Shown piece by piece: positions 1 through 6,828 of a DNA stretch of 12,450 bases. The notes under the pieces are model-generated. The model searched no databases, had not been told where the DNA came from, and saw nothing but the letters and a program-made list of their open reading frames with translations. This DNA comes from JAFDVL01 sp043783625 (GTDB lineage Bacteria; Acidobacteriota; Blastocatellia; RBC074), in NCBI GenBank assembly GCA_043783625.1, contig JAYVZE010000055.1:1-12450 (forward strand), read 5' to 3'. The translations under genes were made by a program, and so were the position numbers. How positions within the stretch are numbered: the first letter of the stretch is position 1; every line of letters begins with the position of its first letter.

Positions 1-3
1 GCC

Positions 4-867
4 TTATTCTCCCGCAAAAATCTTATCCACGCGCTGGCTCACTTCTTTCAAATATTTTTCATCGCCGCTGTTCAATTCCACCGTCAAATATCCGTTGTAG
101 CCGATGTCGCCAATCGCTTTGCGGACTTCTTTCCAGTCAATACTACCTTCGCGTAAATTCACGAAGTTACGCGTTTTCGTATCGAAATCTTTTAGATGAA
201 ATTTGGCAATGCGCTTGCCGAGATGACGAATCCATTCCTGCGGATAACCGTACATCACAATATTACCGACATCAAAGTAAGCCTTTATCCACGGGCTTTT
301 GAACTCATCTACATAACGAGCAAGTTCATAAGGTGTGAGCAAAAATTTGTTCCAGACCTCTTCGATGGCAATGACGACGTTCAGTTCTTTTGCTAAAGGA
401 ATTAGCTTTTTGATCTGCGGCACAGAACGTTCCCATGCTTGCGGAATTGTTGTCGTTGCGTCTACGACAGCCGGAACCAGCAGCACCGTGTCTGCGCCCC
501 ATAATTTTGCATTGCGCAAACTGGTTTCCATTCCTTTCATACTGGCAGCAACTTTAGTCGGATCGCTACTAGAAAGGGGATTGCTCCAATGCGCCATATT
601 CATCACCGAATGAATACGGAGCTTGGCTTTATCGGCAGCTTCTTTGATGAGTTCGGCTTCTTTTTGGTCAGTGATGGTTTGTGCTTCCATCGCTTCGAAT
701 CCGCAATCAATGGCCAATTTGAAGCGATCAAGGTATGGCATTTCTTTCGGCAACATACTGATAAGTACGGCTTTTTTGAGCTGACCTACTTGGGCAAAAT
801 TATTTTTTGGCAGCATCGTGGCTGCGGCAGTTAACGCGGTAGTGGTGATGAATTCTCGTCGTTGCAT
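4..867 (-). CDS. Tat-exported xylose-isomerase-like TIM barrel protein (sugar phosphate isomerase/epimerase family)
   Basis: The 287-residue protein opens with a twin-arginine type leader (QRREFITTTALTAAATML), so export in folded form is likely. The rest is an AP-endonuclease-2/xylose-isomerase-like TIM barrel. The expected metal ligands of that fold are visible in order: a Glu in IAIEEVW, an Asp in YFDVGN, a His in FHLKD and a Glu near the end in LTVEL. The family isomerises or epimerises small sugars or keto acids; the substrate cannot be told from sequence. I chose the ATG at 867 because GGAG lies 6 bases upstream. An ATG at 894 would add nine residues (MKNLLLEKN) and would share one base with the stop of the upstream Uma2 gene (TGATG). 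The frame stays open to 1026, but that part overlaps the Uma2 gene and looks non-coding. The gene is last in the restriction-modification string. Family assignment is firm, function open. Confidence 0.88.
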   Translation of the reverse strand: MQRREFITTTALTAAATMLPKNNFAQVGQLKKAVLISMLPKEMPYLDRFKLAIDCGFEAMEAQTITDQKEAELIKEAADKAKLRIHSVMNMAHWSNPLSSSDPTKVAASMKGMETSLRNAKLWGADTVLLVPAVVDATTTIPQAWERSVPQIKKLIPLAKELNVVIAIEEVWNKFLLTPYELARYVDEFKSPWIKAYFDVGNIVMYGYPQEWIRHLGKRIAKFHLKDFDTKTRNFVNLREGSIDWKEVRKAIGDIGYNGYLTVELNSGDEKYLKEVSQRVDKIFAGE

Positions 868-893
868 ATTTTTCTCCAGAAGAAGATTTTTCA

Positions 894-1487
894 TCAGATT
901 GTTTGTAATCGTGGTGAAATTTTCGGCAACTTCACGCGCCGATAAATGATGGCGAGGCTCAATTTTAAATTGATCGATTCCAGATGCAATTCTTCTTTCG
1001 CGTCCGTCAGAATTTCTAATTGCCAACGCTCTCCGCGCATCCGGCGATAAACATCAATTCGCACTGAGTCTTGTGAAACGAGAACATATTCTTTCAGGCT
1101 TTTGATTTGTTTATACGCCAGCAGCTTTTCCGAACGATCAATATTTTCAGTGCTTGGCGACGTGACTTCGATAATCAGGCGCGGTTGTTTTCGGTAATAA
1201 GGATCAGCATTGTTTCCATCACAAGCCACCATCACATCGGGATAGTAAAATGTTGATTCACTGGCTTGAACTTTCATATCAGAGATAAAAGGTTCGCACG
1301 GATCATCTGCTAAGTGATTATCAAGGAGATTATAAAAGTTACCGGCAATCCGATTATGCCGATCACTCGCCCCAGCCATCGCATAGACTACACCGTCAAG
1401 ATATTCGTGCTTCACTAAACTGATATTTTCACCTTCCAGATATTCTGAAACGCTAATGAATTCAGCTTGTTTTTGTGCTAATCCCAT
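894..1487 (-). CDS. Uma2 family (DUF820) putative PD-(D/E)XK endonuclease
   Basis: This 197-residue protein belongs to the Uma2 family, whose fold is that of restriction-endonuclease-like PD-(D/E)XK nucleases and which is abundant in cyanobacteria, chloroflexi and acidobacteria. Visible family features are the early KHEYLDGVVYAMAGAS segment with His44, the YYPDVMV strand with Asp84, and the LIIEVTSPST strand with Glu107. These are followed by Lys121 in the DRSEKLLAYKQI helix and the LKEYVLV strand. The core putative active-site residues are therefore intact. The biological role of the family is not established. The start at 1487 is backed by AGGA about 8 bases upstream. The gene begins 10 bases after the stop of the HaeIII-like nuclease and ends against the TIM barrel gene, so it is very probably co-transcribed with the restriction-modification pair. 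Confidence 0.9.
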   Translation of the reverse strand: MGLAQKQAEFISVSEYLEGENISLVKHEYLDGVVYAMAGASDRHNRIAGNFYNLLDNHLADDPCEPFISDMKVQASESTFYYPDVMVACDGNNADPYYRKQPRLIIEVTSPSTENIDRSEKLLAYKQIKSLKEYVLVSQDSVRIDVYRRMRGERWQLEILTDAKEELHLESINLKLSLAIIYRRVKLPKISPRLQTI

Positions 1488-1497
1488 AATTTAATCC

Positions 1498-2448
1498 TTA
1501 CCACGCCAGATGATATGCGTAAAGTGTTGGTGGTTGTCCGATCAATTGGATGTCAAATTTTAATGACGGCTCAACTTTGGTACTGGCACTGTGAATACGA
1601 AAAGAAATTTGCCAGCCTTCGTCGCAGGTCAGGATAATTGTATTCGTCGAGTTCGGCTTGAAGGCAATTTCAATAATTCTAGTTGGCAATTTCAGCCGAC
1701 TGACCTTAAACCCGGATTTAATTTGTTTAGCGGGCTGGTTGAGTGTTCCGTGTAAATTGAAGCCATAAATTTCACTTTTATTTCGACCTTTGATGACTTT
1801 ATAAAAATCACGTACTCCAATTAAATAGCCCAACAAACGTGCCGGAACAGTTTGAGGATTTTGTTGATCGAGCGCGAGCAATTCTTGCCGAAAGGCTTCT
1901 AAGACAGGGACGTAAAATCTAGCATCTTTCTGTTTGACGTTGCGCCATAGTTCACCATTTTTTTTCAATCTGACAAGCTCTTCAAAAATAGGAATGATTG
2001 TTTTGAAATATGGTTCGCTGCAACTGAATCCTAACCAATCCTGACCAAAATTAATGGTAGAAGAAAGACGCGAATGCTTCACGGCTTTATGATTATTTTT
2101 CGCCGAGATGCCAATTTCCCAATTTTGCGTGGAGCGAATAAATAATACATCGCGCACATCGCCGCTGATCCCTTGAGCATCCGGCACAATTTTTAAAGTC
2201 AAAATATCTTTTTCAGAATTGGGATGAATGAGGCGAGGTTCAAGTTCGATGATGTGCCTTACCGCTGAGGATGCGGCTTGAGAATATCTGGATTGTTCTT
2301 GCGAAGAGAACGAAGCAAAACAATTTTTCGCTGTCTGAAAGGCTTGATCTTTTTCTAAATGAATTTGATGAGTGCTCGCAAGAATTCCTGCTGCCTGCTC
2401 AAACAAGGCGTATTCAAAAGCTTTACCTGCTTCTGTTTGTGTTGGCAT
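1498..2448 (-). CDS. HaeIII-family type II restriction endonuclease
   Basis: The 316-residue product resembles R.HaeIII along its whole length, as far as I can recall that family. It has an N-terminal GKAFEYALFE segment, an LTLKI...GDVRDVLFIR strand pair, then WEIGISAKNNHKAVKHSRLS and a C-terminal SFRIHSASTKVEPSLKFDIQ block. The probable PD-(D/E)XK centre is Asp97 or Asp100 followed by Glu111 and Lys117 (E-I-G-I-S-A-K). The founding member cleaves GGCC; the target here is not certain. The length is that of a complete enzyme and no frameshift is seen. Its AAGGTG ribosome binding site overlaps the stop codon of the upstream methyltransferase gene, leaving only 8 bases between the two genes. The usual partner of HaeIII is a C5-cytosine methyltransferase, but here it is a D12 adenine-type enzyme. 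Confidence 0.88.
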   Translation of the reverse strand: MPTQTEAGKAFEYALFEQAAGILASTHQIHLEKDQAFQTAKNCFASFSSQEQSRYSQAASSAVRHIIELEPRLIHPNSEKDILTLKIVPDAQGISGDVRDVLFIRSTQNWEIGISAKNNHKAVKHSRLSSTINFGQDWLGFSCSEPYFKTIIPIFEELVRLKKNGELWRNVKQKDARFYVPVLEAFRQELLALDQQNPQTVPARLLGYLIGVRDFYKVIKGRNKSEIYGFNLHGTLNQPAKQIKSGFKVSRLKLPTRIIEIAFKPNSTNTIILTCDEGWQISFRIHSASTKVEPSLKFDIQLIGQPPTLYAYHLAW

Positions 2449-2456
2449 TTGACACC

Positions 2457-3326
2457 TTAATCAAGCGGATAATCTTCACTGAAAATTAAGACTTCTTTTG
2501 AAATTTTGTCAGCACTCATACCATACTTCCAGTTGGGCGTGAGTATTTTTAGTCCTTGATATAAATCTCTAATTTCAGCGCAATCGTTGTACGACATAAT
2601 CCATTGCCGCCGTTTTCTTAATAAATTTGCTAATTTTTCATGATCGAATTCTTTATGCGCATCGCCTTTTTTTCCATACAACGAACTTTTGATGAGATAG
2701 GGCGGGTCTAAATAGGCAAACATGTTTGGATGAGCGGCGAGCGATTTTTCAAAATCTCCCTGCTGAACTTTGATGTTCGGGTTATAAAAATTTCGGATGC
2801 GCTCAATCGAAGTTTCTGTAAATCTTGGATGGTCGGGCGACATTCCGCCTGACAAAGTTGCTCCCGAAAAAGACGAGCGATTCAGCACATAATAGACTGC
2901 GGCTCTTTCAATTTTAGAGCGAAAATCAGTTTGCGTTTTTTGCAGCTCATAAAAATTTTCTTTGGGCAATGGAAAATATTTTTCTACCTCGTCAGCTAAT
3001 TCCTTCGGTTGATTTCTCAAGCATTGCCAGAACTCGACTAATGGTGAAAAAACATCGTAGCCATAGACTTTTGAACCCCGTGCCGCCACGTGGAGTTCTA
3101 TCGAACCGCCTCCAAAAAATGGTGACAGCATTTCCTCAAACTGACGAGGAAAAAAGCGAGTGATGAATTCAACTCCTCTCGTTTTTCCGCCGGGATAACG
3201 CAGCGGAGATCGCTTAGAATAAATGGTGGAAAGGGCTTCGCCTGTGTAGCGATATGAAATTAAGGTCGGAACAGTGGCGCCCAGTCCGTGAGAATTAAAG
3301 TCCAGAAATAATTGTTTTTTTTCCAT
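2457..3326 (-). CDS. D12-class (Dam-type) DNA adenine N6-methyltransferase
   Basis: The 289-residue protein is a D12/Dam-family DNA methyltransferase, which transfers a methyl group from S-adenosylmethionine to DNA. The motifs follow in the alpha-class order: motif X LRYPGGK (about 42-48), the AdoMet-binding motif I SPFFGGGSIE (about 68-77), and the catalytic motif IV DPPY (207-210). DPPY is typical of N6-adenine enzymes. The target recognition region would be the stretch from about 110 to 190. An extra N-terminal segment of about 38 residues precedes the conserved core. AAGGTG sits a few bases before the ATG at 3326. It is the first gene of the string and is followed directly by the HaeIII-like endonuclease, so it is the likely protective partner of that enzyme. 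Sequence specificity, and whether it could be an N4-cytosine enzyme, cannot be read from the sequence. Confidence 0.9.
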   Translation of the reverse strand: MEKKQLFLDFNSHGLGATVPTLISYRYTGEALSTIYSKRSPLRYPGGKTRGVEFITRFFPRQFEEMLSPFFGGGSIELHVAARGSKVYGYDVFSPLVEFWQCLRNQPKELADEVEKYFPLPKENFYELQKTQTDFRSKIERAAVYYVLNRSSFSGATLSGGMSPDHPRFTETSIERIRNFYNPNIKVQQGDFEKSLAAHPNMFAYLDPPYLIKSSLYGKKGDAHKEFDHEKLANLLRKRRQWIMSYNDCAEIRDLYQGLKILTPNWKYGMSADKISKEVLIFSEDYPLD

Positions 3327-3361
3327 ACGGACACCTTGCCAAAACTCATTTTTGAAACCTG

Positions 3362-3390
3362 ATCGTAGGGCGAAAAGCTGCGTTTAGCAA
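3362..3390 (-). promoter_or_regulatory. Candidate sigma-70-like promoter for the restriction-modification string
   Basis: On the minus strand TTGCTA (3385-3390) and TACGAT (3362-3367) are separated by 17 bases, each matching four of six consensus positions. It lies about 35 bases upstream of the methyltransferase ATG in the only sizeable gap before that gene. It is a weak match and overlaps the possible glpX terminator hairpin, so it is a suggestion only. Confidence 0.27.
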
Positions 3391-3393
3391 GCT
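3366..3393 (-). terminator. Possible weak terminator downstream of glpX
   Basis: Read on the minus strand, AGCTTGC and GCAGCT flank the loop TAAAC and are followed by TTTTC. The stem has a one-base bulge and the T tract is short, so this would be a weak intrinsic terminator at best. It lies 14 to 41 bases after the glpX stop and before the methyltransferase gene, where a transcription boundary would be expected. Confidence 0.3.
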
Positions 3394-3406
3394 CTCTATG
3401 ACTGGC

Positions 3407-4465
3407 TCAAAACCGATCAAATCGTACTACCGCATCAGGATCGCCCTCCAAATGCAGCGTGTCAACAAATCGAACATTGTGCGATTCTGTCGTCATTAAC
3501 AAAGATTCGGTGCGTGTTCCACTGCCGAAAAATCTGACGCCGCGCAGCATTCCATCCGTGACTCCGCAGGCGGCAAAAATTATTTTTCTGCCCGGCGCTA
3601 ACTCGTTCGTATCGTACACGCGCGAAGGATCATTGATGCCCATCGCTTTCATGCGGTCTACGATGTCATCGGCAATGCGGGCGCGGTCTTCGGGCTGTTC
3701 CATTTGCTCTTTCGTCAGGAAACGCGCCTGAATTTCTCCATTCAGGCATTTCATCGCAGCGGCAGTAATAACACCTTCGGGGCCGCCTCCAATGCCCATC
3801 ACGGCGTGGACGCCGGAGCCTCCGACAGCGGCAGAAATTCCGGCTGAAAGATCCCCATCAGAAATTAAGCGAATGCGCGCACCGGCGGCTTTGATGTCCT
3901 GCACCAATTTTTCGTGGCGTGGACGATCCATCACAACAATGACTAAATCTTCGACATCACGATTCAAACGACGCGCAATCGCTTTCAGGTTATCTTTCAC
4001 CGGAGCATCGATGTCTACCGCGCCTTTGGCTCCCGGCCCGACAATTAATTTATTCATGTAAATGTCGGGCGCATGAAGAAGTCCTCCCCGTTCCGCTGCC
4101 GCCAAAACCGCGATGGCATTCGGCGCTCCGGTCGCGCAGAGGTTCGTGCCTTCCAGCGGATCAACGGCGATGTCAACTTCGGGGTAGGGAATATCTGTTT
4201 GATCTTCGTGAATGCCAATGCCGAGATGTTCGCCGATATACAACATCGGAGCTTCGTCGCGTTCGCCTTCGCCAATCACGATGCGACCCCGCATTGGAAT
4301 CATGTCCATTTCGGAACGCATTTTTTCAACGGCTACCTGATCTGAATATTTGCGCTCTCCGCGTCCCATCGTCCGGGCGGCTTCGATAGCCGCCATTTCG
4401 ACGACACGCAGAAAATTGTAGACCAGATTTTGTTCGCGACGACGTTCGATTCCGAGTGAGTCCAT
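3407..4465 (-). CDS. glpX: Class II fructose-1,6-bisphosphatase (GlpX)
   Basis: This cytoplasmic enzyme hydrolyses fructose 1,6-bisphosphate to fructose 6-phosphate, the committed step of gluconeogenesis; some homologues also act on sedoheptulose 1,7-bisphosphate. The sequence is a textbook GlpX: an N-terminal LVYNFLRVVEMAAIEAARTMG helix, GRIVIGEGERDEAPML (metal-binding acidic residues), VDPLEGTNL (the lithium-sensitive phosphatase motif), a GIGGGPEGVITAAAMKCL block and a C-terminal RGVRF segment. I start it at the ATG at 4465 (352 residues), which has AGGTGA eight bases upstream. A GTG at 4477 would add four residues, but that GTG is itself part of this ribosome binding site. It follows the SGNH hydrolase gene with 15 bases between stop and ATG, so the two may be co-transcribed. 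Confidence 0.96.
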   Translation of the reverse strand: MDSLGIERRREQNLVYNFLRVVEMAAIEAARTMGRGERKYSDQVAVEKMRSEMDMIPMRGRIVIGEGERDEAPMLYIGEHLGIGIHEDQTDIPYPEVDIAVDPLEGTNLCATGAPNAIAVLAAAERGGLLHAPDIYMNKLIVGPGAKGAVDIDAPVKDNLKAIARRLNRDVEDLVIVVMDRPRHEKLVQDIKAAGARIRLISDGDLSAGISAAVGGSGVHAVMGIGGGPEGVITAAAMKCLNGEIQARFLTKEQMEQPEDRARIADDIVDRMKAMGINDPSRVYDTNELAPGRKIIFAACGVTDGMLRGVRFFGSGTRTESLLMTTESHNVRFVDTLHLEGDPDAVVRFDRF

Positions 4466-4480
4466 AATGTTTTTCACCTG

Positions 4481-5113
4481 TCAAAAAAATATTTCCGTTT
4501 TTCCAGACCCGAAATTATGTTCTGAAACAAGTCGTAAAATAGTGCGAGCAATTTTTTCGCCACCAGCCTCAGAAGGTTCTATTTCATTGGCATAATCTGT
4601 AGGTTCATTACAGACAAGCCGTAAGTCTATCAACGGCAAGCCAGCTAAAAATGCCTGTTTGATAATTATATCGTTGAAAGAAGCGAGTGCCGCTACGGTT
4701 ATTTTTTGTGCGAAGGCTTCGGGGATTTGGGGGTAATAAATTGTGCAAACGGCGGTTGGTTTTTTGAGACGTAATACTGCTTCCAACATTCGGCAGTAAT
4801 GAAACTCAAAGGTGGAAGAATAGCCTGCCAATTTATCGAATACTTCTGCGCTGGAAGAAACTTTCATCTGCAAAACATCGGCGTTTAAAATGGCATCGTT
4901 GCCGCCAACGCTGATAATCAAATGCGTTGTATCATCAGGTAATTCAAAAGTTTGCTTCCGTACATTTTCAACGACACTGCCATCAACGGCGCGGAGTGTT
5001 ACTTTCCAGTTTTCAGGAGTTTGCTGACGGAGATGAGCAATGACATCCAGCCCTCCACCCACGTAGGCTTTATTATCTAAAATTGAATCGCCAAGTAAGA
5101 CAAGATGGTTCAT
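4481..5113 (-). CDS. SGNH/GDSL-family hydrolase-like protein
   Basis: The 210-residue protein has the layout of an SGNH hydrolase (esterase/lipase fold). Block I is LVLLGDSILDN, with the nucleophile Ser10. A Gly lies in the block II region (AVDGS, Gly45). Block III is SVGGNDA, with the oxyanion Asn72. Block V, normally D-x-x-H-P-S, here reads N-E-I-E-P-S at 176-181, so both the catalytic Asp and His positions are substituted (Asn176, Glu179). The following AGGEKIA keeps the family pattern. No signal peptide is seen, so it is probably cytoplasmic; the substrate is unknown. No strong ribosome binding site precedes the ATG. The gene lies just upstream of glpX and is separated from tdk by the large hairpin array. 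Confidence 0.85.
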   Translation of the reverse strand: MNHLVLLGDSILDNKAYVGGGLDVIAHLRQQTPENWKVTLRAVDGSVVENVRKQTFELPDDTTHLIISVGGNDAILNADVLQMKVSSSAEVFDKLAGYSSTFEFHYCRMLEAVLRLKKPTAVCTIYYPQIPEAFAQKITVAALASFNDIIIKQAFLAGLPLIDLRLVCNEPTDYANEIEPSEAGGEKIARTILRLVSEHNFGSGKTEIFF

Positions 5114-5137
5114 ATTTTAAGTTGGTAAAAAATCCGC

Positions 5138-5326
5138 CAAGCTCCAACGGAGCGAAATATAATAGCCCGGGGTGCAACCCCGGGTAAGATTCAGAAAATC
5201 ATATTAGCCCTGAAGGGGCGGCATAAATAATCGGTGATTATCTCGCCCTTTCAGGGCTTGCGCAAAAATTGCAATACTACCCGGGGTTGCACCCCGGGCT
5301 ATTATATTTCGTCCCGTTGGGACTTG
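5138..5326. repeat. Compound palindromic element: seven triloop hairpins in mirror-symmetric order
   Basis: The whole 189 bp is an inverted repeat centred near 5232. The outer arms 5138-5186 and 5278-5326 match at 45 of 49 positions. The inner arms 5206-5220 and 5244-5258 match at 14 of 15. Each part also folds on its own: hairpins at 5141-5153 (loop AAC), 5166-5184 (8-bp stem CCCGGGGT, loop GCA), 5207-5219 (GAA), 5227-5241 (GGT), 5245-5257 (TTC), 5280-5298 (TGC) and 5311-5323 (GTT). Every loop is three bases. A further stem CGGAA/TTCCG lies just outside at 5330-5346. It sits between tdk and the SGNH gene, both on the minus strand, and has no coding capacity. It resembles dispersed intergenic repeats more than a simple terminator, although it could also stop or protect the tdk transcript. 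Confidence 0.85.
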
Positions 5327-5390
5327 ATTCGGAAGATTATTTTCCGATAGGAGTTCGTTATCTGAAAACTTATTTTTTATGCTTTGAAGT

Positions 5391-5990
5391 CTAACCCGAA
5401 TTCGCTAATTTTTCTTCCGCTTCTTTCTCTGCCAAATGCGGCACAAAGCATTGTCTACAGCGGGCTTCGTACGAACCTGCTGCACCGACGACGACGCGTT
5501 CCTGGCTGGCGATCAGGCGTTGCGTATAAGTTGCGGCGTGACCGCATTGCATACATATCGCGCGGGTTTTCGTCACGTCCTCGGCGATAGCCATCAGGAG
5601 CGGCATCGGCTCAAACGGTTTGCCAAGATAATCCATATCGAGTCCGGCGATGATGACGCGTTTGCCGTCGTGGGCTAATTGATTGGCGACTTCGACGAGG
5701 GCTTGATCGAAAAATTGTCCTTCGTCAATGCCGACGACTTCGGTGTCTTCGGAAGTGCCTTCGATAATTTCCTGCGCAGTTTTCACGGCGAAGGATTCGA
5801 TCTTTCGCTCGGCATGTGAAACGATATGGCTTTCGGAATAACGATCATCAATGGCGGGTTTGAAAATTTGTACTTTTTGTTTGGCGATTTGAGCGCGGCG
5901 CATGCGGCGAATTAATTCTTCGCTTTTGCCGCTGAACATCGAACCGACAATCACTTCAATCCAACCTGTATTTGGGGAATAATGCTCCAC
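5391..5990 (-). CDS. tdk: Thymidine kinase, type II
   Basis: Thymidine kinase phosphorylates thymidine to dTMP with ATP in the salvage pathway. The 199-residue product is full length for the bacterial type II enzyme. It shows the P-loop VGSMFSGKSEE (GSMFSGKS at 16-23), the DEGQFF motif at 89-94 with the catalytic Glu90, and the lasso segment AATYTQRL. The structural zinc site has Cys146 and Cys149 in CMQC and Cys178 and Cys181 in CRQC. The start codon is GTG at 5990, with AAGG upstream at a slightly long distance. The start places the P-loop at the usual distance from the N-terminus. It is divergent from pgl, and the 73-base gap must hold both promoters. The hairpin array follows its stop codon. 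Confidence 0.96.
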   Translation of the reverse strand: MEHYSPNTGWIEVIVGSMFSGKSEELIRRMRRAQIAKQKVQIFKPAIDDRYSESHIVSHAERKIESFAVKTAQEIIEGTSEDTEVVGIDEGQFFDQALVEVANQLAHDGKRVIIAGLDMDYLGKPFEPMPLLMAIAEDVTKTRAICMQCGHAATYTQRLIASQERVVVGAAGSYEARCRQCFVPHLAEKEAEEKLANSG

Positions 5991-6063
5991 TTCGGATAGA
6001 ACCTTTCAATAAAAATTTATTCGGGAAAAATTAAGTACACCAATATTTCGGAGAACGCAATCA
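5991..6063. promoter_or_regulatory. Divergent tdk/pgl intergenic region
   Basis: These 73 bases separate the divergently transcribed tdk and pgl genes and must contain both promoters. The sequence is AT-rich in the middle, with GGAGAA (6050-6055) as the pgl ribosome binding site and AAGG near the tdk start. I found no convincing -35/-10 pair in either direction. Confidence 0.45.
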
Positions 6064-6801
6064 ATGTCAATGAAAGAAAATATTCAAATCATCAAGGTCG
6101 CTGATGCGGCTGCTCTGGCGCAGACTGCCGCCGAATATTTTGCCCGCGCCGCCGCAGAAAATATCGCTCAAGCGGGACGCTTTACCGTTGCACTTTCAGG
6201 CGGCTCGACGCCGAAAGCCATGTTTGCACTGCTGGCGGCAGAACCGTTTGTCAGCCGGATTGACTGGGCGAAAATCTATTTTTTCTGGGGTGATGAACGC
6301 TGCGTCCCGCCCGATCATCCCGACAGTAATTATCGCATGACTGCGGAAGCTTTATTGTCGAAGGTGGGAGTTCCTGAAAAAAATGTACTTCGGATGCACG
6401 GCGAATTAGAACCAGCGGAAGCTGCGCAGCGATATTCTGAAATGCTGCTTGATTTTTTTCAGGCAGCTCCGGTTTTTGATTTGGTCTTTTTAGGAATGGG
6501 AGCCGATGGACATACCGCTTCGTTGTTTCCAGGGACGAGTGCCTTGCACACGGAAGCGAACAAAATAGCGGTGGAAAACTATGTGGAAAAGTTGAAAGCT
6601 ACTCGTTTGACACTGACAGCCGGGACGATCAATGCGGCGCAAGACCTGGTTTTTTTAGTCGCCGGAGCTGACAAGGCTGCGGCTCTGCGAAGTGTTCTCG
6701 AAGGTGAGTATTTACCTGAAATATTTCCCAGCCAATTGATTCAGCCAAAGAACGCAACGTTAAAATGGATGATTGACGAAGCGGCTGCCGGCGGCATTTG
6801 A
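6064..6801 (+). CDS. pgl: 6-phosphogluconolactonase (Pgl/DevB type)
   Basis: The enzyme hydrolyses 6-phosphogluconolactone to 6-phosphogluconate, the second step of the oxidative pentose phosphate pathway, in the cytoplasm. The 245 residues match the usual length. Diagnostic motifs are VALSGGSTPKAMF (SGGSTP at 45-50), FFWGDERCVPPDHPDSNY (WGDER at 75-79), and VFLGMGADGHTASLFPG (144-157) with the conserved His150. The ATG at 6064 is preceded by GGAGAA eight bases upstream; a second ATG at 6070 would be too far away. No zwf or gnd lies next to it. It is related by metabolism, but not by operon, to the nearby glpX. Confidence 0.95.
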   Translation: MSMKENIQIIKVADAAALAQTAAEYFARAAAENIAQAGRFTVALSGGSTPKAMFALLAAEPFVSRIDWAKIYFFWGDERCVPPDHPDSNYRMTAEALLSKVGVPEKNVLRMHGELEPAEAAQRYSEMLLDFFQAAPVFDLVFLGMGADGHTASLFPGTSALHTEANKIAVENYVEKLKATRLTLTAGTINAAQDLVFLVAGADKAAALRSVLEGEYLPEIFPSQLIQPKNATLKWMIDEAAAGGI

Positions 6802-6828
6802 CTGAAGCGCAGTCGTTCCAGTCAAGGA

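Noticed and set aside
868..1026. N-terminal extension of the TIM barrel protein to an ATG at 1026
   Set aside because: It would overlap the Uma2 gene by over 130 bases and would bury the Tat leader inside the protein.
4..3326. A single four-gene defence system including the TIM barrel protein
   Set aside because: The last gene has an export leader and a metabolic fold, so its place in the string is better explained by chance or simple read-through; only the first two genes form a clear functional pair.
5158..5163. Perfect TATAAT in the left arm of the hairpin element, mirrored at 5301-5306
   Set aside because: No -35-like sequence stands at 16-18 bases in either case, and the two copies point at each other because of the inverted repeat, so I do not call promoters here.
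5138..5326. CRISPR array
   Set aside because: The repeats are inverted and mirror-ordered rather than direct with unique spacers, and no cas genes are present.
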